Assembly (NCBI GenBank): GCA_020848275.1
Contig: JADLAK010000024.1
Span: 1 to 64,000, forward strand
Length of the DNA stretch: 64,000 bases
Direction of reading: 5' to 3'
Source of the DNA: Planctomycetota bacterium
Lineage (GTDB): Bacteria; Planctomycetota; UBA8742; UBA2392
Made by a program: the position numbers and the translations under genes. Every line of letters starts with the position of its first letter. Position 1 is the stretch's first letter. Under the pieces are notes generated by a model that saw nothing but the letters and a program-made list of their open reading frames with translations, was not told the DNA's origin and did no database searches. Below are positions 53,056-61,920 of the stretch, piece after piece.

Positions 53056-53454
53056 TTAGTGCCCTTCGCTCTTGAGCTGCTGTTCGTAGCTCTCGAGCGA
53101 CTTGCCCTTGTCGAGTTCCTTGACGTCCTTGGCTTTCACCTTGAGCAGCCAGCCCTTGCCGAACGCGTCTTTCTTCATGGCCTCGAAGTCGTTGGCGTCG
53201 ACACCCTTGTTCACGGCGGTCACTTTACCGGTGATCGGGCTGATGAGGTCGGATACCGCCTTCACGGATTCGATTTCGCCAAACGCCTCGCCGCGCTTGA
53301 CTTCGTCGCCGACTTCCGGCAGGTCGACAAAGGTCAGGTCGTTGAGCTGTTCGACGGCGAAGTCAGTGATGCCGACGATCACGGTGCCGTCTTTTTCTGC
53401 GCGGCCCCATTCGTGGGTTTCGAGGTAACGGGCGTCTTTGGGTCGGTTGGCCAT
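53056..53454 (-). CDS. gcvH: Glycine cleavage system H protein
   Basis: A 132-residue lipoyl carrier. It has YLETHEWGRAEKDGTVIVGI (~10-29), the lipoylation Lys65 in FGEIESVKAVSDL, PITGKV and GKGWLLKVK. It shuttles the aminomethyl and reducing equivalents between GcvP, GcvT and lipoamide dehydrogenase (lpd not in window). The start at 53454 removes an upstream extension encoded by the word array. Confidence 0.95.
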   Translation of the reverse strand: MANRPKDARYLETHEWGRAEKDGTVIVGITDFAVEQLNDLTFVDLPEVGDEVKRGEAFGEIESVKAVSDLISPITGKVTAVNKGVDANDFEAMKKDAFGKGWLLKVKAKDVKELDKGKSLESYEQQLKSEGH

Positions 53455-53495
53455 TTCTGTTCTCGGTTGGGTGGTTGAGTGGTCGATAGCGTTGA

Positions 53496-53551
53496 CGTGG
53501 TTCGTGGTTGGCAGTTCGTGGTTCGAACCACGAATCACCAACCACCATCCA
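53496..53551. repeat. Inverted 7-nt word array (CGTGGTT/CGAACCA)
   Basis: CGTGGTT, CGTGGTT, GGCAGTT and CGTGGTT at 53496-53523 run directly into CGAACCA, CGAATCA, CCAACCA and CCATCCA at 53524-53551. There is essentially no loop between the arms. Further degenerate 7-nt words extend left to about 53466. It fills the gcvT-gcvH gap and ends four bases before the gcvT stop codon complement. Confidence 0.85.
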
Positions 53552-53555
53552 CGAC

Positions 53556-54671
53556 TTATTTCTTTTTAGGCCTCGTGTAGAATGGCAGCGGGACGACCAT
53601 CGCATCCAGCATCTGGTCTTCCTTCAGCTTGATCTGGAACTTGTTGCCGACGTTGGCCTGTGCGGCGGGCACGAAGCCCGTGGCGATCACCGCCTCGACC
53701 CAGGGGCCGAGCGTACCGCTGGCGATCTTGCCGACGACCTTGTTGTCCTTGACGATTTCCTGGCCTTGGCGCGGGATGCGTTTACCGGCGACGTTCAGGC
53801 CCACAAGCTTCACCTTGAGGCCGTTTTTCTTTTGCTCGTCCAGTGCGGCCTTGCCGATGAACTCGGCCTTGTCCAGCCGCACGCCCCAGTCGAGGCCGGC
53901 TTCAAGCGGCGTGATGGTTTCTTCGAGTTCGTGGCCGTAAAGCGGCATGCCGGCCTCAAGGCGCAGCGTGTCGCGGCAGCCAAGGCCCGCGGGACCGCCG
54001 CCAAGGGACGCACTTACGCCCAGGATTTCGCGCCAGAAGTGCGCGGCTTTGTCTTTGGCCATGATCAATTCGAAGCCGTCTTCGCCGGTGTAGCCGGTGC
54101 GGCTGACGATCACGTCGGTCTCGCCGAGTACCGTGCCGCGCGTGAAGCGATAATATTTGAGGGCCTTGTGGTCGACGTTGCTGATCTTTGCCAGCACCTG
54201 CACCGAGGCCGGGCCCTGCATGGCGATCATGGCGAAGTCTTCGCTCATGTCCTTGATGTCGAGGACGAAGCCCTTGCGCTCTTTCTCGAACCACTTCCAG
54301 ATTTTGTCGCGGTTGCCGGCGTTGACGACGAACATTGTCCCTTCGTCGCCCGCCGAATAAACCAGCACGTCATCAAGTACGCCGCCCTGGCCGTTGCACA
54401 CAAGGCTGTAGCGGATGCGGCCGGGTTCCATGTCGGCGCGGCTGTTGGTGATGACCTTGTCGACGAATTTGAGCTGATCCTTGCCGCTGACCCAGTAACG
54501 GCCCATGTGGCTGACGTCGAACAAGCCCATCTTGGTGCGGACGCGGACGTGTTCTTCTTTGATGTTGGTGTAGGTGACCGGCATGTACCAGCCGGCGAAG
54601 TCGACCATTCGGGCGCCGAGCTTTTCGTGTTCGGCCTTCAGGGGTGTTTCACGCACGGTGCTTCCTTTCAA
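53556..54671 (-). CDS. gcvT: Aminomethyltransferase (glycine cleavage T protein)
   Basis: A 371-residue THF-dependent enzyme that releases ammonia and forms methylene-THF from the H-protein-bound aminomethyl group. Motifs: HEKLGARMVDFAGWYMPVTY (~15-34), LFDVSHMGRY, RYSLVCNGQGGVLDDVLVY, SRTGYTGEDGFEL and AGMPLYGHEL. It is the first gene of the minus-strand gcv cluster. AAAGGAAG precedes the start. No glycine riboswitch fold was recognised in the upstream 80 bp. Confidence 0.95.
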   Translation of the reverse strand: MKGSTVRETPLKAEHEKLGARMVDFAGWYMPVTYTNIKEEHVRVRTKMGLFDVSHMGRYWVSGKDQLKFVDKVITNSRADMEPGRIRYSLVCNGQGGVLDDVLVYSAGDEGTMFVVNAGNRDKIWKWFEKERKGFVLDIKDMSEDFAMIAMQGPASVQVLAKISNVDHKALKYYRFTRGTVLGETDVIVSRTGYTGEDGFELIMAKDKAAHFWREILGVSASLGGGPAGLGCRDTLRLEAGMPLYGHELEETITPLEAGLDWGVRLDKAEFIGKAALDEQKKNGLKVKLVGLNVAGKRIPRQGQEIVKDNKVVGKIASGTLGPWVEAVIATGFVPAAQANVGNKFQIKLKEDQMLDAMVVPLPFYTRPKKK

Positions 54672-54753
54672 CCAACGGCCAATGGCCTATGCGGGGAGGA
54701 TTCTTTTGCCTAGTTTTGGGCAGTTCGTCAACGAGTCGTGGCGTGGGCTTGCC

Positions 54754-55429
54754 GTAGGGACGCGGCTCAGCCGCGTCCGACGATCAACCCCCCGTGTCGT
54801 CGTCCTTACCGAGTGAATCCAACCACCGATAAAAGTCATTTTCACCGGTTCTCGATTCGTTCTCCCTGTCGCGAGACCAGTTCAACGGGTTGTCGGCGAT
54901 ATACCGGTCTATTCTCGCGAATTCCTCAGACGTGCGAATGACGCGGTCATAGAAGCGCGGCTGCCACAGTTTCTGCTTTGGCCTAGTAAGGCCTTGTTCG
55001 CGTGCCTTGCGCGTCACGACGGACTTGAAGACGCCGACAACTGCCGAAAGAGAACCTGTTGCCAGCGGCGCGAACTTTCGCGGCTGATCGACGTTGGTAC
55101 GGTTAGCCTTTTGCCGTTCAGGCAGGCGTACAATGGCGTGAAAATGATTGGGCATCACGACATGACAGATTAAAGAGATGCCCGGGCGGTGAGTTGCCAC
55201 GGCTGCCCATTCGCTGTCAACCAGCTTGCCCAGCGGCGACAGATCGTTTCGCGCCTCGGTAACGCGGCCGAACAAGCATCGCCGACCCAACACGCAAAGA
55301 GTGATGAAGTACGCGCGGGCCGCGGTGTAATCGAAGTACGGAAGTCGGGCTGATTCTCGTTCGGGATGACCTGAGGGTTGGAAGGGTTTGGGCATTTGTG
55401 CGGCGGACGCGGCAGAGCCGCGTCCCTAC
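54754..55429 (-). mobile_element. RAYT flanked by inverted GTAG palindromes
   Basis: The plus-strand end has GTAG at 54754-54757 and stem GGACGCGGC/GCCGCGTCC (to 54778). The other end on the minus strand has GTAG at 55429-55426 and the same stem (55405-55425). The two 25-nt units differ only at one loop base. They enclose exactly one transposase gene. This is the REP-RAYT arrangement. Confidence 0.8.
54784..55395 (-). CDS. REP-associated tyrosine transposase (RAYT)
   Basis: A 203-residue Y1 transposase of the IS200/TnpA-REP family. The metal-binding HUH-type motif is in VVMPNHFHAIVRLPE (His84, His86). The candidate nucleophile Tyr149 is in WQPRFYDRVIRT, followed by the family sequence RYIADNPLNW. 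A typical RAYT N-terminus (YFDYTAARAYFITLCVLGR) is present. Such proteins cut and rejoin single-stranded REP sequences with a GTAG or similar head. All key residues are intact, so it is probably active. Confidence 0.92.
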   Translation of the reverse strand: MPKPFQPSGHPERESARLPYFDYTAARAYFITLCVLGRRCLFGRVTEARNDLSPLGKLVDSEWAAVATHRPGISLICHVVMPNHFHAIVRLPERQKANRTNVDQPRKFAPLATGSLSAVVGVFKSVVTRKAREQGLTRPKQKLWQPRFYDRVIRTSEEFARIDRYIADNPLNWSRDRENESRTGENDFYRWLDSLGKDDDTGG

Positions 55430-55436
55430 GTCGGTG

Positions 55437-57461
55437 TCATTTGATGTCCCGCAGTTCGAGGATGCGGGTTTTGCCGGTGGGGCCCTGCGGCAGCTTCGAG
55501 GCGAAGAGGATGCGCGTCGGGCGTTTGTGCTCGTTGAGGTAACGCGAGAGGTGGTCGCCCAGCGCTTTTTCCATCGCCGCACGCTGGCCGTCGTCCTTGG
55601 GAATGCGGCCGTCTTCTTTGCCCGCGTCGAAAGTTCCCTTGCGCAGGATCACCCAGGTCGTGACCGATTCATCGCGGTCAGGGCCGGGCGTGCCGACGGT
55701 AACGGCGCTTTCGACCGCGGGGTGGCGGAAGAGGGCTTCGTCGACTTCGCGCGGCGCCATGGTTTTGCCGTTGCGCGTGATCTGGTCTTCTTTGCGGCCA
55801 AGCACATAAAGGAAGCCATCGGCGTCCATGCGCCCGAAATCGCCGGTGTGGAACCAGCCGCCCGCAAACACGCGCGGGTTCTCGGCGGGGCGCTGGTGAT
55901 ATTCCTTCAGCACGTTTTCGCCCCAGACGCAGATTTCGCCGGTCTTGCCGAAATCAGCGGTCGGGAAAACCGTGGGGTTGGCGCGCGTGAGCGACTTCGG
56001 CGTCCAGTCACCCTCCAGCGGGCTGGGCGGCTGCGCGTCGTCCTGGATCGCGACTTTGTCGCCGCTGGGCATGCCGACCGAGCCGATCTTGCGCGTGCCG
56101 TTGACGGGGCTGAGCGCAGCAAAGCATGTCGTCTCCGCCATGCTGTAGCCCTCGATCACCGGCTTCAGGAAGGTCTTCTCGAATGCGAGCTGCGTCGCGA
56201 CGGGAAGGGGCGCCGCGCCGCTGATCACACGGGTGAGGCTGCTCAGGTCGTAGCCGCGGGCGAGGCCCTGTTCGCGCGCTTCTTTGTCCGACAGCGCGCG
56301 CAGGCAGCCGACGCTTTCGCTCGGCGCGGGCCAGGGGCTTTCTTGTTCGGGCTTGGCGCCTTTGGCCTCGCGCACTTCGCGGTCGGTAAGGATGCCAAGA
56401 ATCGTCGGCACCGCGGGCAGCAGCGTGACTTTGTAGCGTTCGACGCTCTTCCACAAGCGCGCGGCGCTGAAGCGGCCGGCAAGCACAACACTCGCGCCCT
56501 GCACCAGCGGCGCCAGCAGCGTAGTCACCTGCGCGTTGACGTGGAACAGCGGCAACACGCCGATGATGCGCGAGGTTTCGTTGATGCCCATCCAGATCGA
56601 GAAGTGCCGCGAATTCGTGATGAACTGCCGCTGCTGCAAGATCGCGCCGCGCAGAATGCCCGTGCTGCTGCCGGTATACGCGATCTGCGCTTCGTCCCAC
56701 ATGCGCGGCGGCTGCGTCTTCATCACCGCGTCTTCCGACTTGCGCATCGCCGACGTGAAGTCAATGGCGCGCGTGCGACCGTCGCCGTCGGCGCTCGCGT
56801 CGTGGATGACGCTGATGCCCGCGTCGGCGGGCGCCGGGCCGCTGACAAGAATTTCCTGCAGGCCCGCGAGCCCGCTGGCCGCCGCAAGGAACGACTTCAG
56901 GTGTTTGCCGCCGACGACGGCAATGCTGCTACCGGAATCCTCGAGCGCCGAGTGCAGTTCGTCCTTGGATGTCTCGGGGTTGATCGGCACAGCGACGAAG
57001 CCGCCCTTGAGCACGCCGAGGTAGGCAAAGACGTAGTCGGGGCTGTTGTCCATGACGAGCGCGATGCGCGCGCCGGGGTTTGCGCCCAGCGCATGGAACA
57101 GGTTTGCGGCGCGCGTGGTTTGCTCGTCGACGTCGGCAAACGAGAACTCGCGGCCGTCGTCCTCGAAGATAAGGAACGTGCGCTTGTCGTGGCGCGCGGC
57201 CTGGCCCTGGATGAGGTCGCGAGTGGTCTGAAACTCATTGGCGGCGCGCAGCGGGTCGGTGTAACGAGCGCGCACTCGGATATGGTCGGTCGGGCGGGCC
57301 GTCGGCGCATGGCCGATCATGCGCGGCGACGGCGGCAGATGTCTGGTCGGGCGCGCGGTTTCGTCGGCCGTCGGCTTGGCGGGCGCAGCTTTAGCTTCCG
57401 CCTTGGTGGAAGTCTTGGCCGCCTTGGCGGGCTTGGATGGCTTCTTGTCGCCGCGCTTCAT
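55437..57461 (-). CDS. Acyl-CoA synthetase/AMP-ligase-like protein
   Basis: A 674-residue ANL-superfamily adenylating enzyme. The N-terminal ~60 residues are Lys/Ala/Pro-rich and disordered. The ANL core begins near residue 85. The ATP loop reads YTGSSTGILRG instead of YTSGTTGxPKG. YSMAETTCFAALSP, GWFHTGDFGRMDADGFLYVLGR and the C-terminal Lys in GPTGKTRIL are conserved. It probably activates a fatty acid as acyl-AMP/acyl-CoA. The altered P-loop makes activity less certain. It lies next to the RAYT element. Confidence 0.78.
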   Translation of the reverse strand: MKRGDKKPSKPAKAAKTSTKAEAKAAPAKPTADETARPTRHLPPSPRMIGHAPTARPTDHIRVRARYTDPLRAANEFQTTRDLIQGQAARHDKRTFLIFEDDGREFSFADVDEQTTRAANLFHALGANPGARIALVMDNSPDYVFAYLGVLKGGFVAVPINPETSKDELHSALEDSGSSIAVVGGKHLKSFLAAASGLAGLQEILVSGPAPADAGISVIHDASADGDGRTRAIDFTSAMRKSEDAVMKTQPPRMWDEAQIAYTGSSTGILRGAILQQRQFITNSRHFSIWMGINETSRIIGVLPLFHVNAQVTTLLAPLVQGASVVLAGRFSAARLWKSVERYKVTLLPAVPTILGILTDREVREAKGAKPEQESPWPAPSESVGCLRALSDKEAREQGLARGYDLSSLTRVISGAAPLPVATQLAFEKTFLKPVIEGYSMAETTCFAALSPVNGTRKIGSVGMPSGDKVAIQDDAQPPSPLEGDWTPKSLTRANPTVFPTADFGKTGEICVWGENVLKEYHQRPAENPRVFAGGWFHTGDFGRMDADGFLYVLGRKEDQITRNGKTMAPREVDEALFRHPAVESAVTVGTPGPDRDESVTTWVILRKGTFDAGKEDGRIPKDDGQRAAMEKALGDHLSRYLNEHKRPTRILFASKLPQGPTGKTRILELRDIK

Positions 57462-57826
57462 GTCAGTTTCCGTGTGAAGGAAGGAAGCTTAATGAGCCCG
57501 GGCGCATAGACAAGGAGGAGAAAGTGTGTGTCAGTAACTTTTGGGGTGCTCCACAGAGATTGTGGGAAAGGTGTCAGTATCGCCTTCTGTGGAATACCTG
57601 CTGATAAAGGGTTTGATAACCCCTGCCAAGGTGCCTGTGGGCAAATATTGACACGTCCAGTTTTGCGCCCGCAAACCCAGTTAACAGGCAGGTTTGCGGG
57701 CATCGACCCCGAGATCAAATTGTAAAGTACGACTGGCGGAAACGAACGGTTGATGAAGAAACGTTTCTCCGCCAGCCTTGAATTTCTGTGGATAACTCAG
57801 CGGAAAACCCGACTTTCCCGGTCACG
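57462..57826. other. Gene-free 365-bp region with DnaA-box-like and inverted repeats
   Basis: No credible gene. It contains a perfect DnaA box (TGTGGATAA, 57787-57795), several TGTGG-type near matches (57571, 57589 and 57636), a 10-bp inverted pair CCCGCAAACC/GGTTTGCGGG (57668-57700) and a CTGGCGG/CCGCCAG pair (57733-57775). It is locally more AT-rich than the flanks. It lies between two same-strand genes. Confidence 0.55.
57668..57700. repeat. 10-bp inverted repeat
   Basis: CCCGCAAACC (57668-57677) and GGTTTGCGGG (57691-57700) with a 13-nt loop. No T-run follows on either strand, so it is more operator-like than terminator-like. Confidence 0.5.
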
Positions 57827-60800
57827 TTAGCGCGCGGTCAAGGTTATGGCCTGTTCGCTTACGCCGCCGCGGGCGACCGTCACACTTGCTTCCAACGGAC
57901 GATAACCCGGCACCGTGACGATCACGCGATAGGTTCCCGCCGCAAGCGGCGTAATCGTCAGCGTCTTGGACACCGCGTCGTCGGGCAAAGTGCCCAAGGT
58001 TGATTGGCCGATCAGCGGCATACGGTGCACCGGTTTGTTGGCGCTGTTGTAGACCTCGACCGCCGCACGTTGCACTGCCACGGCATCGAGTTCCGTATTC
58101 TGAACGGAGAGGCGGATTGTCGCCGCGCGATGCAGAGTGATTGGCAGGTTCGTGACCTCACCCTCGAGGACAGTGAACTTCCCGGTCCAGGGTTCGGAAA
58201 AGAAGCTGACGATCTCAAGCGTGTACTCGCCCGGCGCGAGGCAGGCAATCCTCCGTACGCTGCCAGCGGTGATACCCATGATCCGGTTTTCGCCCGGCAG
58301 CTGGACGTTCTGGCCCTGGGCGTCGGTGAGCGAGAGCAGCGCGCAATTGGGGGGGATGCCGTCCGCAGGCGATTCCGTCGTCGCCAACATTTCACGGACG
58401 GTGACTTCGATACGCCCTGCCTTGGTCGCAAGCCGGAAGTTCGTGGTCTGTGCGCCTTGGACATCGCAAAGCTGCGTCGTGCGTGCCATGCCTGAGCCCC
58501 CGGCAGTCACGTTCCAGGCCCCGGCCGGCAGCAAACTGAACTTGAAGTTGCCGGCCTTGTCGCAAGGGGTCTGAGCCGTAACCATGAGGCCGACGACGTC
58601 CAGCCCCGCGTTGTCGTCCTGAACGCAGGCGAGCGACACCGAGACATCCGAGTAATTGAAATCCGAGGGCGCGTCGGTGATCTGGACGCTGCCCGACAGG
58701 CTGGCACTTGGGTAATCGTGCGAGAATTCCACGTCCCGGCCGGCCGTGATGCTGATTGTTTCGCGGACACGGACTGCGGCGGTGCCACGATCCATGAACC
58801 AAACGTAGTAGAGTCCCGGCTCTACGTCCGCGATCAGGTAGTCGCCGTTGGCTTTCATCTCCATGCCGCGCATGGATGCAACATCGCCGGGGTGGCCGAT
58901 GATCACCTGGTTGAACAACGTTTTACCGCCCAGCGTTACGCGGCCGGAAATATTGGCCCCGGCTTCTGCGGATAAGTCGAGGTTCTTTTCAGTCTGCTGG
59001 CCCGCGATGATCTTTACTTGGCGCGACAGAAGCTGGCGCTGACCCAGCAGGGCGCTGTCCGTGTCAACGCGCAGGTAGTACGTTCCGGCTGAAACGCCTT
59101 TGATGTGGAACGCGCCTTGCGAGTCGGTCCTGGCCTGCATCGACTCCCATTCGTTGTCGTCCGTGTTTGTTTTGCCGCCCATTGCCAGCCGTACAACGCG
59201 CTCGGCGTATGGCAGGCCGTCCCGACCGATGATACACCCGCTCACGCCGCCGCCGTCCTTGATGTCAACGACGACATCGATGCTGCCGCCTGCGACGATC
59301 TCCGCGACCGTTTCGCCGGACAGGTTGCCGAGTTCGGCGTGCACTTTGTAGCGGCCGGGATGTGCCACCACGAATTGCCTGGCGCCGCGGTAATCGGCGA
59401 GGGTTGTCTGCAGGAGGCCCAATGCGCCTTTCTTGCGCTCCTTGTTATCGGGGTCGGGCTCGTCGCTGGAAAGAAAGATCATCACCTTGTCCCCCCTGCC
59501 CGTTTGCCCCAGCGCGCTCGCCGGCAAGGGCCCACCATTGAGCGTTGTACGGGCTCGAATCGTCACGCCCGGTGCGAGTTTCAGCACGGCCTCAGGCCCG
59601 CCGCCAACGGCGGCCACCGCGACCGTTTCGCCGATCAAGCCGAACTTCACCGCACGGATTTTCTTTTCGCCCGCCGTCTCGAGTTCGTGGCAAAATGTTC
59701 CGTCCTCTCGCGTCAAGCCAAGGTTGTTGTCGAGTGTGAATTCGTCTTGGACGACCATGACTCCTTCACACGGTCGGCCCTGCGGATCCAAGACCTTGCC
59801 ACGAATCAGGATACGGGCCGTCAATTCAATCACGCCAAGGTCAATGTCTTCGGCGCCAGTGTTCACGGCGCGTTCTGCTTTGCCGCCGCGCAAGTTCTGC
59901 AGCAGCACCTTGCGCAGGCCCGGACGCAACCCGGCGACGCTGAACACGCCATCGGCGTCGGGGCGCAGTTTCGTTGCTGCGGAGTTTTCACTCGCGAATT
60001 CGAACTCGGCGTTCAGCTCCGCCACCGCAGGCTTGGTGCGAAAGCGAAGCGTGTGGCCGTGGTATTCCAGCCTCAGAGGCCCGGCGGTCCCGCCTTCCTG
60101 CGTGTCGCGACCGGCAATTCCCGGCGTGTCGGCACGCACTGTGACGCTGACCGGGGTGTACATGCAGTTGGGTAATGGCGTTTCGGGCTCCTGCGACGCC
60201 ACCGGTTGAATTGCCGCGCCATACTTGCCTGGCTGCAGCCCGTCGAACCTGAAGGCCCCAGTTGAGTCCGAAACTGTCGTTAGCAGGACGGTCCGTCGCG
60301 CGATGCCCCACAGGTGATAGTTGTTGGTCTCGCAGGCCAGCACCACCGGGACGCCCGCCACACCCTCGTCGCCGCCGGCGCGTACCACATTGCCCACGAC
60401 GCTGCTGCTGCGCCAGGCCACGATTTCCACACCTTCGGCGCTGCCGCCGCCGTCAACCCACAGGTTGTCTGAATAGCTGCGCCCAAAATCCGGCGATGCG
60501 TCCGGTCCGGGAACGGCCAGCAGGGCAAACAACACCGGCCCAGAGTCGGCGACACGGCGCGCATTCAGGTTGATCGTGAATCTACCCTGTGCGTCCGAAG
60601 TGCCGGTGCCCTGCGGGACCTTCGCGATCCAGTGGCGCGGCTGCAACTCGTGCATCGCGTTTTCGTACCACATCATGCGCGTGTCGGGCTCGACAACGCC
60701 GACCTGCATGCCGAACACAGGCCTTCCGCGGCTGTCGACGACACGTCCGCTGATCTTGGCGCGGACTTCGTTGAGTTTGTCAGCCGCGGCCTCCGGCTGC

Positions 60801-61732
60801 ACCGGCGTCACGGGCGGCTGAACAGGCGGCGCGTCTGTTGACTTGCCCGCGTCGGTGGGGGTATTGGCCGGGGTTTTTGCGGGCGACGACTTGGTGCGGT
60901 CGCCGTCGGACGTTGCCGAGTCCGTGCGCCGGCGTTCATTACCATCATCGGGCGTCGTCTGCGACACCAGCTGGTTGGCTCGCGATTGCGGCCAGCCGAA
61001 CACCATGAAGAGCCCAAACCCACCCATCATCAGCAGCAAAAAGATGATGATCGCCGTCGTTGAGAAAATCGACTTCTGCGCAATTGTCGCCATAACCGCC
61101 GTCTCCACGCTTGAGATAAAGGAAGGTGGAGCGGCCACCGGCGCCGCAAAGCCCGTGTGTTGCCCAAGCAGATCGCCCATCCCCAGAGCTGGAAGCGCCA
61201 GGGCTGTCGCCCCGAGCTTCTCGCGCAGGCTGTCCATGGCGCGCTGCAGCCGCGTCTGGACCGTGCCCTTGGGGATGTCGAGCACCGCGCCCGCCTCGGC
61301 CATCGACAGGCCCTGGCCGTGATGCAGCAGCACGACGTCGCGAAGTTCTCCGGGCAGGTTCAACGCCGCCTGCCAGGCTTCGCGCGCCATCGCCGCACGT
61401 TGTGGGTCGCTCGATGCAAGTTCGGGGCGCATGGACGCTGCCTCCCGTTCACGCTCGCCGCGCAGTGCGGCGTCACGGGCGTTATCGCGCGTCAAATTTT
61501 CGACGATGCGATAACAGTAAGCCCGCAACGTGCCCTGCTGGAGGTTGGCGCGCTGACGATAGACGCGGATGAACGCCGTCTGCACGACATCCTGCGCCCG
61601 CGTGCTGTCGCGCGTGCGCGAGGCGGCAAACGCGAACAGCGGCTCGCCCAGGGCGCGAACGAGGGAGCGGAAGGCTTCCTCGTCGCCGCGGGCGAGTTGT
61701 GGCGTCAGGTGTTCGATGGACGTGTCGGTCAT
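57827..61732 (-). CDS. ECF sigma factor fused to membrane helix and carboxypeptidase-regulatory repeats
   Basis: A 1301-residue fusion. Residues ~10-85 are sigma-70 region 2 (LVRALGEPLFAFAASRTRD, AQDVVQTAFIRVYRQR). Residues ~120-175 are region 4 (LPGELRDVVLLHHGQGLSMA, IPKGTVQTRLQRAMDSLREKL). A helix at ~222-246 (STTAIIIFLLLMMGGFGLF) is followed by a Thr/Pro/Asp-rich linker. About 1000 residues of carboxypeptidase-regulatory-like/Ig-like repeats follow (ISGRVVDSRGRP, VRGKVLDPQGRP-type, SGCIIGRDGLPYAE, ISGRVTLGGKT, LSGSVQI). The sigma domain is intact and in the cytoplasm, and the repeats should be extracytoplasmic. No adjacent anti-sigma gene is seen, so the extension may itself be the sensor. 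Confidence 0.9.
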   Translation of the reverse strand: MTDTSIEHLTPQLARGDEEAFRSLVRALGEPLFAFAASRTRDSTRAQDVVQTAFIRVYRQRANLQQGTLRAYCYRIVENLTRDNARDAALRGEREREAASMRPELASSDPQRAAMAREAWQAALNLPGELRDVVLLHHGQGLSMAEAGAVLDIPKGTVQTRLQRAMDSLREKLGATALALPALGMGDLLGQHTGFAAPVAAPPSFISSVETAVMATIAQKSIFSTTAIIIFLLLMMGGFGLFMVFGWPQSRANQLVSQTTPDDGNERRRTDSATSDGDRTKSSPAKTPANTPTDAGKSTDAPPVQPPVTPVQPEAAADKLNEVRAKISGRVVDSRGRPVFGMQVGVVEPDTRMMWYENAMHELQPRHWIAKVPQGTGTSDAQGRFTINLNARRVADSGPVLFALLAVPGPDASPDFGRSYSDNLWVDGGGSAEGVEIVAWRSSSVVGNVVRAGGDEGVAGVPVVLACETNNYHLWGIARRTVLLTTVSDSTGAFRFDGLQPGKYGAAIQPVASQEPETPLPNCMYTPVSVTVRADTPGIAGRDTQEGGTAGPLRLEYHGHTLRFRTKPAVAELNAEFEFASENSAATKLRPDADGVFSVAGLRPGLRKVLLQNLRGGKAERAVNTGAEDIDLGVIELTARILIRGKVLDPQGRPCEGVMVVQDEFTLDNNLGLTREDGTFCHELETAGEKKIRAVKFGLIGETVAVAAVGGGPEAVLKLAPGVTIRARTTLNGGPLPASALGQTGRGDKVMIFLSSDEPDPDNKERKKGALGLLQTTLADYRGARQFVVAHPGRYKVHAELGNLSGETVAEIVAGGSIDVVVDIKDGGGVSGCIIGRDGLPYAERVVRLAMGGKTNTDDNEWESMQARTDSQGAFHIKGVSAGTYYLRVDTDSALLGQRQLLSRQVKIIAGQQTEKNLDLSAEAGANISGRVTLGGKTLFNQVIIGHPGDVASMRGMEMKANGDYLIADVEPGLYYVWFMDRGTAAVRVRETISITAGRDVEFSHDYPSASLSGSVQITDAPSDFNYSDVSVSLACVQDDNAGLDVVGLMVTAQTPCDKAGNFKFSLLPAGAWNVTAGGSGMARTTQLCDVQGAQTTNFRLATKAGRIEVTVREMLATTESPADGIPPNCALLSLTDAQGQNVQLPGENRIMGITAGSVRRIACLAPGEYTLEIVSFFSEPWTGKFTVLEGEVTNLPITLHRAATIRLSVQNTELDAVAVQRAAVEVYNSANKPVHRMPLIGQSTLGTLPDDAVSKTLTITPLAAGTYRVIVTVPGYRPLEASVTVARGGVSEQAITLTAR

Positions 61733-61830
61733 TGGGACATTTAGGTTGAGAGGCGCCGGTCGCCGCTCATGTTACCCCCAGTACGCGACACGTCCGGGGT
61801 CGTATTTGGGAAAATGAAAGTAGTTAGCGG

Positions 61831-61920
61831 CTGGGGTCTTCAACCCCAGCATCGTGCGGCGCAGCCGCACGACCGTTGCGACCTTCCGGGCTCGCTACTG
61901 CTGCGGTCTGGAGGCCGCAG
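61831..61920. repeat. Cluster of three short hairpins
   Basis: CTGGGG/CCCCAG (61831-61849), GTGCGGC/GCCGCAC (61854-61870) and CTGCGG/CCGCAG (61901-61920) occur in succession upstream of the trans-sulfuration gene, in the gap between divergent genes. The form is similar to the other palindromes, but the head sequence is not clear. Confidence 0.5.

Noticed and set aside
54672..54753. Glycine riboswitch upstream of gcvT
   Set aside because: The leader is only about 80 bp before the mobile element, and no conserved riboswitch core was recognised.
55398..57509. 703-codon open frame on the plus strand opposite the acyl-CoA ligase
   Set aside because: Arg/Ala/Val-rich shadow frame of a GC-rich gene. 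All ligase motifs are on the minus strand.
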